The translations under genes were made by a program, and so were the position numbers. This document shows positions 5,796-6,373 of a DNA stretch of 6,373 nt, piece by piece (positions within the stretch are counted from its first letter, which is position 1; each line of letters opens with the position of its first letter). Source of the stretch: Thioalkalivibrio sp. (GTDB taxonomy: Bacteria > Pseudomonadota > Gammaproteobacteria > Ectothiorhodospirales > Ectothiorhodospiraceae); contig SLNI01000001.1 of NCBI GenBank assembly GCA_007133115.1, forward strand, positions 1-6,373, written 5' to 3'. The notes under the pieces were generated by a model. That model saw only the letters and a program-made list of their open reading frames with translations. It did no database searches and was not told the origin of the DNA.

Positions 5796-6373
<578 letters not shown>

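Overview
The window reads as ordinary chromosomal DNA from a high-GC gammaproteobacterium. GroES and GroEL are close to the E. coli proteins, and the outer genes (dsbD, cutA, fxsA, groES, groEL) follow the order known around the E. coli groESL region. A CIRCE operator in front of groES points to a lineage that kept HrcA, which E. coli lost. A purple-sulfur or Thioalkalivibrio-like (Chromatiales/Ectothiorhodospiraceae) source is my best guess from overall resemblance only; the sequence does not prove it.

Positions 4756 to 1 hold a compact minus-strand operon of five envelope-related genes. In transcription order they are: a secreted thioredoxin-fold protein with a CPFC active site; a TolC-family outer-membrane channel protein; a short HlyD/RND-type periplasmic adaptor; CutA; and DsbD, which runs off the left edge. 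After the first junction (9 nt gap) the genes are joined by stop/start overlaps (TGATG, GTGA, ATGA), which implies one transcript and coupled translation. The visible DsbD has two tandem N-terminal alpha domains instead of the usual one, each with its full cysteine pair, followed by most of the membrane domain.

Positions 4757-4895 are a divergent intergenic region, relatively AT-rich in its middle, with weak promoter candidates in both directions. Rightward, fxsA (4896-5366) encodes a small membrane protein. A well-formed heat-shock control region follows at 5388-5442: a TTGACA/TATCAT promoter that also fits a sigma-32 pattern, with a CIRCE element just downstream of the -10. Then come groES (5505-5795) and the first 175 codons of groEL (5847 to the right edge).

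Functionally, the left operon suggests periplasmic thiol-redox work (DsbD plus the CPFC thioredoxin) combined with an export channel and adaptor whose inner-membrane pump is not visible here. The right side is the cytosolic chaperonin operon with double (sigma-32 and HrcA) control. I found no RNA genes, insertion sequences, CRISPR arrays or phage genes. The most noteworthy points are the doubled DsbD alpha domain, the pump-less efflux pair placed where dcuA-aspA sit in E. coli, and the layered groESL control region.
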